A stretch of DNA of 9,210 bases, taken from JBGPHT01 sp041484525 (lineage in GTDB: Bacteria > Acidobacteriota > Terriglobia > Bryobacterales > Bryobacteraceae). The stretch's first letter is position 1, and each line of letters starts with the position of its first letter. The notes below the pieces were generated by a model. That model was not told the origin of the DNA. It searched no databases and worked only from the letters and a program-made list of their open reading frames with translations. Where the stretch lies: contig JBGPHT010000230.1 of assembly GCA_041484525.1 (NCBI GenBank), forward strand, positions 1-9,210, in the 5' to 3' direction. Positions 1-6,287 of the stretch are shown here, piece by piece. The position numbers were made by a program, and so were the translations under genes.

Positions 1-143
1 CAAGTCCGAAAACCAACGGGCAAAAATGAACGAAGATACCCGTCATGCGTGCACGGACAGCGGCTGTCCTGCAATTATAGAAAGTACTTTACATTTCAGA
101 ATATGCGTCTGGCAAAAACGCCTAATACGGGACAAGCTCTAAT
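1..143. other. Left-edge non-coding stretch, AT-richer, with a short hairpin
   Basis: I see no gene here. Base composition is visibly richer in A and T than in the rest of the window. A perfect 6-bp inverted repeat, GGACAG / CTGTCC with a 3-nt loop, lies at 55-69. No T-run follows it, so it is not a convincing terminator. AT-rich hexamers near 75-95 could be promoter parts, but no well spaced -35/-10 pair stands out. The reading frame of the PIN-domain tail that follows meets a stop at 123-125, so the rest of that gene is not here. Confidence 0.4.
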
Positions 144-275
144 TTACCGCTGCATCACGCCGATCCCTTCGACCGCATTCTCGTTGCGCAGGCGCAGTGC
201 GATGGCCTGACGATCATGACCGTCGATCCCGCCATTCGCGCTTACGATGTCCGCACCCTGGACGCTTCCACATAA
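144..275 (+). pseudogene. 3' remnant of a VapC-type PIN-domain toxin gene
   Basis: The plus-strand frame reads LPLHHADPFDRILVAQA followed by CDGLTIMTVDPAIRAYDV and ends at TAA 273-275. This is the recognisable end of VapC-like type II toxins: the H-x-DPFDR-hLhAQA helix with its conserved metal-binding Asp, then the 'hhT.D..h..Y.V' strand that closes the PIN fold. VapC proteins are Mg-dependent ribonucleases of roughly 125-140 residues. Only about 43 residues remain, because the frame is closed by a stop at 123-125 and no start or first acidic residues are present. No antitoxin gene is visible upstream. The stop codon falls in sequence shared with the homoserine dehydrogenase fragment that starts at about 271, so the native end may be lost too. 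The fragment cannot make an active toxin. Confidence 0.75.
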
Positions 276-659
276 ATCCACCAGGTCGCTGAACGCGCCG
301 CAGGCTGTCTGCTCGACACCGGGTTCGATCGACACCGTCCCGAACGTGCGTCTGAAATAGGATCGGGTTCGATGTCCCCGGTGTCCAGGCCAGAAGATCG
401 CCGCGGTCCATCACTTCGGCGCGGACTCGCAGCGACACTCCTGAGGCGGTCCGGTGGCCGCGGCTGATCGAGCGGACCGGCCAGGCGCGCGGGAGTCAGC
501 TTGATAATGCCGCGCGTCGAGACCTGCTGCGGCGTGGTGCGCGCATCCATCAGGACGTTCGCGAGCGCGGCAGTTTTCGCGGCCGAGTCCCAGCCTTCCA
601 CGTCGAAGGTGCCGTCGGCTTCCGTGATTCCCATGGCGCGGGCGGATTCTTCGCGCAGG
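271..659 (-). pseudogene. Decayed partial copy of homoserine dehydrogenase gene
   Basis: This stretch matches the 3' portion of the intact homoserine dehydrogenase gene at 1534-2520 in the same orientation. Positions 271 onward align with 1571 onward at about 88-91% identity by eye. The copy lacks 11 bp after position ~338 and 23 bp near ~480, and both losses shift the frame. It also lacks 186 bp of the parent (1975-2160 or equivalent), and the break lies in the direct repeat GGCGCG (635-640 in the copy; 1969-1974 and 2155-2160 in the parent). After ~659 the match stops. There is no start, no NAD(P)-binding half and no last dozen codons. Residual peptide blocks such as MGITEADGTFDVEGWDSAAK are still readable in separate frames. 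It is non-functional and appears to be an old duplicate or a fragment from a close relative. Confidence 0.9.
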
Positions 660-663
660 CCGG

Positions 664-771
664 AAGCGTGAAGCTCACTACATCACCGCTGCCAAGGGTG
701 GCGACGGCGCCGTCCGTGAAGCGGTCGAGATGCTGCTGAAGGCGCAGAACCGCTGGCAGGAGATTCTGTAG
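664..771 (+). pseudogene. 3' remnant of an unidentified gene
   Basis: Directly after the homoserine dehydrogenase fragment, the plus strand reads KREAHYITAAKGGDGAVREA then VEMLLKAQNRWQEIL and stops at TAG 769-771. The amphipathic helical pattern and G/C-ending codons look like the true end of a protein. Upstream the frame runs into sequence derived from the opposite strand of the homoserine dehydrogenase copy, so the 5' part of this gene is missing. I do not recognise the family. It could also be a chance open stretch, because only about 35 codons are available to judge. Confidence 0.4.
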
Positions 772-901
772 CACGAAATCGCACTCGATTAACCAGTTGG
801 GCCGCCGATACAGTGTGAAGCGCCTGCACGACGGCGGGTATCGAGTCCGCTTCTTTGCTTGCGTTCTGGCATCGGCCATGCGCGTGCATCTCGGGTGGCC
901 G

Positions 902-1537
902 ATGCGAAAATACACCGTAGTCTTCCTGTCACTTCTCGGATGCTCGTTCTCTGTCTCCAATGCACAAGACCAGCGGGTCTCGTTCGGGGTCAAGGGCGGC
1001 GTACCGATTTCCTCGCCTCCCGGCTACAACGACGAATCGCGCCGCTACATCGTGGGACCGTCGATCGAGATTCGACTGCCGGCGAATTTCGCCCTGGAGT
1101 TCGACGCCCTCTATCAGCGAATCGGCAGCTCGTTTTACGGGTCATTCTCCGACCCTGAGAATGGAACGGCGGGCGCGTATTCGAGCCGCGAGCGGGGAAA
1201 TTCGTGGCAGTTTCCACTCCTGGCCAAGTATTACATCGGCTCGCGAACGCGTACCTGGCAGCCGTTTCTGTCGACGGGCTATGCGCTCGGTGTCTCGTGG
1301 AACCACGGGGAATTTCAATCGTCAGTCACCAGCGGCACTCCCCTTACCACGCAATCCAACCAGGGCAAATCCGACTCCCGTTCGCCGCTCAACGTGGGCG
1401 CGGTGCTCGCAGGCGGGGTACGGTATAACGCCGGCAGAGTGGCTCTGCTGCCGGAGTTTCGCTACACCCGATGGGGCGCGTTGACATCCGCGACGCGCAA
1501 AAACCAGACGCATTTTCTGATGGGAATTGCTTTTTAG
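902..1537 (+). CDS. Outer-membrane beta-barrel protein
   Basis: A 211-residue exported protein. Residues 1-21 form a signal peptide (MRKYTVVFLSLLGCSFSVSNA, cut after S-N-A). The rest alternates short hydrophobic and polar strands with aromatic girdle residues and Gly-rich turns, as in PorT/OmpA-like small barrels. The C-terminus ends in Phe after FLMGIAF, the usual BAM-recognition ending. I start at ATG 902 because it places the signal peptide at the N-terminus. The frame is open back to 797, but that extension has no sense as a leader. A weak GGGTGG precedes the start. The gene sits alone between the gene-tail scrap and the end of hom, and its stop overlaps the hom stop by 3-4 nt on the opposite strand. 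Function beyond a barrel (porin-like, adhesin or scaffold) cannot be read. Confidence 0.8.
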   Translation: MRKYTVVFLSLLGCSFSVSNAQDQRVSFGVKGGVPISSPPGYNDESRRYIVGPSIEIRLPANFALEFDALYQRIGSSFYGSFSDPENGTAGAYSSRERGNSWQFPLLAKYYIGSRTRTWQPFLSTGYALGVSWNHGEFQSSVTSGTPLTTQSNQGKSDSRSPLNVGAVLAGGVRYNAGRVALLPEFRYTRWGALTSATRKNQTHFLMGIAF

Positions 1538-2520
1538 AGAGCTTGGTACTCGATTCCGTCGCCTCTTCGGCATAAGTCCACCAGATCGCTGAACACGCCA
1601 TACGCTGTCTGCTCCACTCCCGGTTCGATCGACACCGTCCCGAACGTGCCCATCAGGTCCGTATGAAACAGGATCAGGTTCGATGTCCCCGGTGTGCAGG
1701 CCAGTAGATCGCCGCAGTCCATCACTTCGGCGCGGACCCGCAGCGACACGCCGGAGGCGGTCCGGCGGCCGCGGCTGATCAGGCGGACCGTCTTGCCTTC
1801 CCGATTCATCTCGGCCAGGCGCGCGGGTGTCAGCTTGGTAATGCCGCGCGTCGAGACCTGCTGCGGAGTGGTACGGGCGTCCATCAAAACGTTCGCCAGC
1901 GCGGCGGTTTTCGCGGCCGAGTCCCAGCCTTCCACGTCGAAGGCGCCATCGGCTTCCGTGATCCCCATGGCGCGCGCGGCGGCCAAGCCGTTCTCGAACG
2001 AGCCGCCCCGCTCCATAGTTTCGATCGTTACCTTCGACGTGGAATTCAGCACGCCCGTAAAGCCCAGCACCTTCACGCCTGGCATGGTGTAGCGCCACAG
2101 GTTGAACACCGGCGCGCCATCCATCACGGCGGATTCGAAGCGCAGCCCGACGCCGGCGCGGGCGGATTCATCGCGCAGGGCGGCATAGGCGTGCGCGATC
2201 GGGCCCTTGTTCGCGGTCACGACGTGCATGCGGCGCGCGATGGCGGCGCGGATGTGCGAAATCGCGGGCTCGCCGGTCGATGGATTCAGGGTCGTGAGTT
2301 CCACCGCAACATCGGCGCCGGCGGCATCGAGGAAGGCGTCGATCGAGTCGATGCGCGGGCCGAATGGCGGATCGTCGGGCAGACCGTTCGGATCTACTGT
2401 CGTGCCGTGCCGCAACGTAGTGATGCCGGTGATGGTAAACGGAAATCGGGCGCGCTCGCGGCGCAGAATCGGCACCAGTGCGCGGCCGACGTTGCCGAAG
2501 CCGATCAGCGCCAGCTTCAC
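1534..2520 (-). CDS. hom: Homoserine dehydrogenase, short form without ACT domain
   Basis: A 328-residue protein of the homoserine dehydrogenase family, which reduces aspartate semialdehyde to homoserine with NAD(P)H on the way to threonine and methionine. Visible features are the Rossmann GFGNVG at residues 7-12, the VVTANKGP strand at 100-107, GVLNSTSK at 156-163 where most enzymes have GILNGTTN, and the substrate block EADGAFDVEGWDSAAK with the catalytic pair Asp200/Lys204. The usual C-terminal ACT regulatory domain is absent, as in short archaeal-type enzymes, so feedback control by threonine is less likely. I choose GTG 2520, which overlaps the atl stop as GTGA and has GGGAG 8 nt upstream. 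GTG 2535 is the alternative. It is the last gene of the operon. A damaged copy of its 3' part lies at 271-659. A second, longer homoserine dehydrogenase lies at 4986, so a divergent substrate is possible. Confidence 0.85.
   Translation of the reverse strand: MKLALIGFGNVGRALVPILRRERARFPFTITGITTLRHGTTVDPNGLPDDPPFGPRIDSIDAFLDAAGADVAVELTTLNPSTGEPAISHIRAAIARRMHVVTANKGPIAHAYAALRDESARAGVGLRFESAVMDGAPVFNLWRYTMPGVKVLGFTGVLNSTSKVTIETMERGGSFENGLAAARAMGITEADGAFDVEGWDSAAKTAALANVLMDARTTPQQVSTRGITKLTPARLAEMNREGKTVRLISRGRRTASGVSLRVRAEVMDCGDLLACTPGTSNLILFHTDLMGTFGTVSIEPGVEQTAYGVFSDLVDLCRRGDGIEYQAL
1571..2179. repeat. Parent segment of a 1.3-kb-spaced direct repeat
   Basis: This part of hom is the counterpart of the degenerate copy at 271-659. 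The left edges are offset by exactly 1300 bp (271 and 1571), and the match is continuous apart from losses of 11, 23 and 186 bp in the left copy. The repeats flank the outer-membrane protein gene. Confidence 0.85.
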
Positions 2521-2888
2521 TCCTCGAACTCCCACGGCCGGAATCGGTGCTGGTGTTCCACCATGTCCACGCGCTTGCCGCGGAACCGCACGCCTTCCAT
2601 CTCGAGCCGGGTGCGCTGATCCAGGCCGGCTTCATAGCGTAGCTTGATGGCTCCGCCCGCGCCCACCACTCGCTGCCACGGGAGCGTGTTTCCAGCCTTG
2701 TTCAGCACCTGAACCACCTGCCGATGATACAGCGGATACCCGGCCGCAGCCGCCACCTGTCCGTACGTGGCAACCTTGCCGCGCGGAATCTGCCGCACGG
2801 CTTTGCGAATGGCCACGTCGCGCGGTACGCTCTTGGGCGCGCGGAGCAGGCGGCGCGCCGCTTCCCGGTGCGTCAGCTTGCGTTTCAT
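2517..2888 (-). CDS. atl: Alkyltransferase-like protein (Atl), Cys-less MGMT homologue
   Basis: A 123-residue protein with the DNA-binding domain of O6-methylguanine-DNA methyltransferase: IPRGKVATYGQVA at residues 34-46 with the base-flipping Tyr42, the Arg finger at about Arg56 (YHRQVV), and LPWQRVV at 69-75. True methyltransferases have PCHRV there. Here Trp71 replaces the methyl-accepting Cys, the hallmark of Atl1/YbaZ proteins. These do not repair directly; they bind O6-alkylguanine and present it to nucleotide excision repair (UvrA). Its ATG overlaps the tag stop (ATGA), and its TGA overlaps the hom GTG, so translation is probably coupled on both sides. Pairing with tag makes an alkylation-damage role very likely. 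The C-terminal 20 residues (VEHQHRFRPWEFEE end) are an Arg/His/aromatic tail I cannot assign. Confidence 0.85.
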   Translation of the reverse strand: MKRKLTHREAARRLLRAPKSVPRDVAIRKAVRQIPRGKVATYGQVAAAAGYPLYHRQVVQVLNKAGNTLPWQRVVGAGGAIKLRYEAGLDQRTRLEMEGVRFRGKRVDMVEHQHRFRPWEFEE

Positions 2889-3457
2889 TTGACTTGGCGG
2901 TAGCGGAAGCAGTCCACCAGGTGGTCGTTCACCATTCCGGTGGCCTGCATGAACGCGTAGCAGATGGTCGAACCGACGAAGGTGAATCCGCGCTTCCGGA
3001 GGTCTTTGCCCATGGCGTCGGATTCGGGCGTGCGTGCTGGCATTTCCTCCAGGCGCTTGCGCCGATTATCGAGCGGCTTGCCGCCGGTGAAACTCCAGAT
3101 GTAGCGGTCGAAGTCGCCGCACTCCTTCTGCACCGCCAGAAACGCCTGCGCGTTTTGCACGGCGGCGGCGATCTTCAGGCGGTTGCGCACGATCCCGGCA
3201 TCGGCCAGGAGCGCGGCCATCTTCGCCTCTCCGTACCGCGCCACCTTTTTCGGATCGAACTTATCGAACGCGATGCGGTAGGCCGGCCGCTTGTTCAGAA
3301 TCGTGGACCAGCTCAGCCCAGCCTGCGCGCCCTCGAGGATCAGGAATTCGAAGAGGCCGCGGTCGTCGTGCAGCGGCACGCCCCACTCCGCGTCGTGGTA
3401 CGCGATCATGCCATCGGTGCGCGCCCACCCGCAGCGGCTAGGGGCAGCGGGCGGCAT
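2885..3457 (-). CDS. tag: DNA-3-methyladenine glycosylase I
   Basis: A 190-residue protein of normal Tag length. Tag removes N3-methyladenine from DNA as the first step of base excision repair. The N-terminal RCGWA (Cys9) and AYHDAEWG (His21), together with NDHLVDCF (His179, Cys183), form the family's zinc site. EGAQAGLSW (Glu42 onward) is the base-recognition helix, and GFTFVGSTICYAFMQATGMVNDH near the end is diagnostic. The start at ATG 3457 puts Cys9 at the usual distance. It lies inside the last 20 nt of the upstream PDZ gene, in another frame. The 3' end overlaps atl by 4 nt. The window shows no adaptive-response regulator such as ada, so expression probably follows the operon promoter at ~4900. 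Confidence 0.95.
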   Translation of the reverse strand: MPPAAPSRCGWARTDGMIAYHDAEWGVPLHDDRGLFEFLILEGAQAGLSWSTILNKRPAYRIAFDKFDPKKVARYGEAKMAALLADAGIVRNRLKIAAAVQNAQAFLAVQKECGDFDRYIWSFTGGKPLDNRRKRLEEMPARTPESDAMGKDLRKRGFTFVGSTICYAFMQATGMVNDHLVDCFRYRQVK

Positions 3458-4625
3458 GCAGCAGCTCCTTGTCCACGGTCAGCGCCCAGCAGCCGGCCTC
3501 GACGGCGTTCGAGAGCGAAAGGCCATTCCAGAACAGCTTGCTCCCGGCCCATTGGGGCGGCACGGTCACGCGCATTTCGGTCACGGTGCGGCTTACAATC
3601 TGGATCTCTTTGTCGGCCGGCAGATACTGCGCCTCCACGCGCGCGGTCACCACCAGGTCGCGCCGCGGCATCACCACCAGCGTCTCGATGCGCTGCTTGT
3701 CCTTGCCCCGCTGCACCATGACGGAGGTGGTTTTCGTCTCGGTGAACTTCGCCATCAGGTCGACGTAGTGGCGCGCGTCCTTGATCTCACGGCCGTCGAG
3801 CGCGATGATCCGGTCCCCCATCTTGAGCGGCCCGCTGTACTTTTCCGGCAGGTAGGAAACGACGATTCCGGGCCCGGGGTCATCCTTTTTATACCCGAAC
3901 CCGCCGAGATCGAGCGTCGCGGTTGGATTGGCCGCCAGGCGCGTCGAGGGCAGCACATCATTGCGCTCGCTGGCGTCGAACTTCGTCAGGCGGATCCAGT
4001 AGCAGCCGGCAAAGGTGGGAGAGTTGGTCTCGCAATCGATCTCGCGCGGGAACTCCTCTCGCGCACGTTTCGCCAGCCATTCGAGGACGGTTCCGATGGT
4101 CGTGCCTTCAGACTTGCGCCACTCAATGTTGAGACCAGCCGTTTTGAGTTTCTGCGCCTGGGCCTCGTCCTCAGCGCCGCCCGAAATCCACAGCACGGGT
4201 GAGTTGGTGAAGTTGGCGGCGAAGATGCGGCCGGTGTCGATCGCCGCTTTAGGAGACCCGCCGATGGCCACGCTTCCGGCCCACAGATCGGGCACGCGCG
4301 AAATCGTGTAGAACACGGCCGATGCCGCATCGCCGCGGCCTGCGAGGTAAATCCGATTCGGGTCGACGCCGGAGTTCTTCACCGCCTCCTGGACGGCTTG
4401 CGCCAGAGCCAACACTCGCTGGTCGATGGATTGATTCGCCGCCGGCGCCGCCGTGATCACACGCCAGCCACGGTCTTTGACGAACGATTGCCACTCGGCG
4501 GCATCGCCGGCATCGACCAGCGCGACGGCGGGAATCTTCGCGGGCTCCTGCCCCGACGCGCCCGCTGCCAGCAGGCTAATGGCGCAGGCGAGAACGGATT
4601 TTCTTGGCCAGTTTTTCAATCTCAT
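3438..4625 (-). CDS. Exported protein: degenerate alpha/beta-hydrolase domain plus PDZ domain
   Basis: A 395-residue protein. Residues 1-25 are a Sec signal (basic MRLKNWPRKS, hydrophobic core, A-S-G/Q cut). Residues ~32-190 have the strand/helix order of an esterase-like hydrolase: VDPNRIYLAGRGDAAS at 88-102 is where a nucleophile elbow GxSxG would sit, but the Ser is Gly98, and SPVLWISGGAED at 142-153 resembles the acid-bearing strand. Residues ~238-318 are a PDZ domain (GPGIVVSYLPE, LKMGDRIIALDGREI, DLM). The last ~75 residues form a beta-rich tail with Cys379 and Cys394. It probably acts in the periplasm as a binding or scaffold protein rather than an enzyme. Its first 50 nt overlap the 3' end of the preceding gene, and its last 20 nt overlap tag. 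Why it is joined to repair genes is not clear. Confidence 0.75.
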   Translation of the reverse strand: MRLKNWPRKSVLACAISLLAAGASGQEPAKIPAVALVDAGDAAEWQSFVKDRGWRVITAAPAANQSIDQRVLALAQAVQEAVKNSGVDPNRIYLAGRGDAASAVFYTISRVPDLWAGSVAIGGSPKAAIDTGRIFAANFTNSPVLWISGGAEDEAQAQKLKTAGLNIEWRKSEGTTIGTVLEWLAKRAREEFPREIDCETNSPTFAGCYWIRLTKFDASERNDVLPSTRLAANPTATLDLGGFGYKKDDPGPGIVVSYLPEKYSGPLKMGDRIIALDGREIKDARHYVDLMAKFTETKTTSVMVQRGKDKQRIETLVVMPRRDLVVTARVEAQYLPADKEIQIVSRTVTEMRVTVPPQWAGSKLFWNGLSLSNAVEAGCWALTVDKELLHAARCP

Positions 4626-4896
4626 CCGTCTTCTTCAACGTGGCGACCGAAAGCACGTAGCGGTCGTTCTTCTCGATATCTTCTTTTAATTGTTGCGCCA
4701 GGTCGGCGAGTTGTCCCGCATCTTTGATGTTCTGCTCGTGCTCGGCTTTGAGGAGTTCCTCCCGCTGCGACTTGCCGTTAGGAAGTTTGACATCCTCCGG
4801 CTGAGAAGGATTGCGAGGCACCTGCAAAGGCTCTTGAGAAAGCGATAGCGCTGCAAGGGACAAGGCCAACGCGCAACGAGGCAACCAGAGTTTCAT
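4576..4896 (-). CDS. Small exported coiled-coil protein
   Basis: A 106-residue protein: signal peptide (MKLWLPRCALALSLAALSLS), a Pro-rich linker, DVKLPNGKSQREELLKAEHE, then heptad-rich helix with many Lys/Glu (LADLAQQLKEDIEKNDRYV and the KKTDEIEKLAKKIRSRLRH end). There is no lipobox. From memory it resembles small periplasmic proteins common in Acidobacteriota that have no assigned function. ATG 4896 is chosen over ATG 4914 because AGCAGG stands at Shine-Dalgarno distance and the signal peptide then begins with MK. It is the first gene of the minus-strand operon. Its last 50 nt also encode the signal peptide of the next gene in another frame. Confidence 0.75.
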   Translation of the reverse strand: MKLWLPRCALALSLAALSLSQEPLQVPRNPSQPEDVKLPNGKSQREELLKAEHEQNIKDAGQLADLAQQLKEDIEKNDRYVLSVATLKKTDEIEKLAKKIRSRLRH

Positions 4897-4985
4897 GGGT
4901 GAACCTGCTTTCATGATAGCGGGCGCGGGCGCGGAATAAAGGGTGCCAGGGCTTCCTTTTTCCGCCTTGATATCATTAGACGAGC
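4897..4985. promoter_or_regulatory. Divergent promoter region between the two operons
   Basis: This is the only space from which the minus-strand tag/atl/hom operon and the plus-strand hom operon can be started. TATCAT, one base from the -10 consensus, occurs on the plus strand at 4971-4976 and on the minus strand at 4918-4913. Neither has a good -35 at the right distance. The plus-strand box would leave a leader of only a few bases before ATG 4986, and no clear ribosome site precedes that ATG. The 8-bp palindrome TGATATCA lies at 4968-4975. Specific sites are guesses; the region's role follows from gene orientation. Confidence 0.4.
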
Positions 4986-6287
4986 ATGGATGAAGTAAAG
5001 GTAGGGATCGTCGGACTGGGCAACGTGGGCTCGTCCACGCTGGCCATTCTAGCGGAAAACGCGGACCAGATTGCGTTGAAACTGGGCTGCCGGATCAAAG
5101 TCACGGCGGTTTGCAGCCGGTCCGTCCACTCCAAGAAGTTGCCGGACGGTCTCGACGGTGTCGTCAAGACCACCGACTGGCGCGAGGTCGTTACACACCC
5201 GGACGTCCAGATCGTGGCTGAACTGGTGGGCGGCACCGGCGTGGCCGCGGAGATTATCAACGCGGCAATCGCCAACCGGAAGTCCGTCGTCACGGCCAAT
5301 AAGGAACTCATGGCGGCATGCGGGCCGGAGATCTGGGACCGCGGCATTCAGGCGGGAATTAACCTCGCGATGGAGGCCAGCGTCTGCGGCGGCATCCCGA
5401 TTCATGCGGTGCTGCGCGAGGGGATTTCGGGCGACGACGTGGTGGCGCTCTACGGAATCCTGAACGGCACCTGCAATTACATGCTCACCGAGATGGACAA
5501 GCGCGGTGTGGCACTCGAGGCCGTGCTGGCCGAAGCCCAGAGGCTGGGCTACGCCGAGGCCGATCCGAGCGCCGACATCGATGGCTACGACGCCCGGTCC
5601 AAGCTGGCGCTGCTGGCGGCGCTGGCGTTCGGCGAGAAGATCACGCCCTCCGACATTTTCATGGAGGGCATCCGCCGCATCACCCCGATGGATTTCCAAT
5701 ACGCCCGCCAGTTGAAGCACACCATCCGGCTGATCTGCGGCGCGCGCAAAACGCCGGACGGGCTGATCCTGTTCGTGCGGCCGGCGCTGATTCCCTTGAA
5801 CACGATTCTGGCCGGCGTGCAGGGGCCCTACAACGCCGTGTGGGTGAAGGGAAGATACGGCGAAGATACCTTTTACTACGGCTGGGGCGCCGGACATCCC
5901 ACTGGCGTGGCCGTGGTGAGCGACCTCATGCGCGTGGCGCGCGAGATCCGCGGGGGCAGTCCGGAGCGCGTTTCCCCGTTCGCTCACGAGCGGCTGGGCG
6001 AGAATAAACCGGTGTCGATCACGGTCCAGCGGCGGCTGTACTATCTGCGATTCCGCGTGGACGACCGCCCCGGCATCATCGCCAAACTAGCCGGCATTCT
6101 GGCCGCGAAAAACATCAGCATGGAGGCCGTCTTGCAGGAGCCTTGCGATACGCCGCACGACCTCCCGTTCGTCATCACGGTGGAGCAGACATCGGAGCAA
6201 TCCATCCGCGAGGCCGTGGAAGAGATGTCGGAGCTCGACTTTCTGAAGGAAGTGCCGCTGGCACTGCCCATGGAGCCTCCGTTATGA
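4986..6287 (+). CDS. hom: Homoserine dehydrogenase with C-terminal ACT domain
   Basis: A 433-residue standard bacterial homoserine dehydrogenase (aspartate semialdehyde to homoserine, NAD(P)H-linked, cytoplasmic). Visible in order: Rossmann GLGNVG at residues 10-15, VVTANKELMA at 101-110, YGILNGTCNYML at 156-167, EADPSADIDGYDARSK with catalytic Asp202/Lys206, and an ACT domain at ~350-428 (LRFRVDDRPGIIAKLAGILA) that in this family senses threonine. The length and motif set are normal, so this is the likely housekeeping enzyme. ATG 4986 puts the first beta strand four residues in; no strong Shine-Dalgarno is seen. The last bases overlap the methyltransferase gene as ATGA. The ACT-less paralogue at 1534-2520 is clearly different in sequence. 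Confidence 0.95.
   Translation: MDEVKVGIVGLGNVGSSTLAILAENADQIALKLGCRIKVTAVCSRSVHSKKLPDGLDGVVKTTDWREVVTHPDVQIVAELVGGTGVAAEIINAAIANRKSVVTANKELMAACGPEIWDRGIQAGINLAMEASVCGGIPIHAVLREGISGDDVVALYGILNGTCNYMLTEMDKRGVALEAVLAEAQRLGYAEADPSADIDGYDARSKLALLAALAFGEKITPSDIFMEGIRRITPMDFQYARQLKHTIRLICGARKTPDGLILFVRPALIPLNTILAGVQGPYNAVWVKGRYGEDTFYYGWGAGHPTGVAVVSDLMRVAREIRGGSPERVSPFAHERLGENKPVSITVQRRLYYLRFRVDDRPGIIAKLAGILAAKNISMEAVLQEPCDTPHDLPFVITVEQTSEQSIREAVEEMSELDFLKEVPLALPMEPPL

Noticed and set aside
55..69. Hairpin as a rho-independent terminator
   Set aside because: A 6-bp stem with no following T-run.
144..275. A working VapBC toxin-antitoxin system
   Set aside because: Only the last third of the toxin remains and no antitoxin gene is present.
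797..901. N-terminal extension of the barrel protein
   Set aside because: It would bury the clear signal peptide 35 residues inside the protein; ATG 902 fits better.
550..993. 147-codon minus-strand frame across the scrap region
   Set aside because: It crosses the unidentified tail and the barrel signal peptide with Arg/Pro/Thr-rich composition; there is no evidence of coding.
3291..4202. 303-codon open frame on the plus strand
   Set aside because: Antisense shadow of tag and the PDZ gene, typical of high-GC DNA.
5049..5987. 312-codon open frame on the minus strand
   Set aside because: Antisense shadow of the ACT-domain homoserine dehydrogenase; His/Arg-rich, with no family resemblance.
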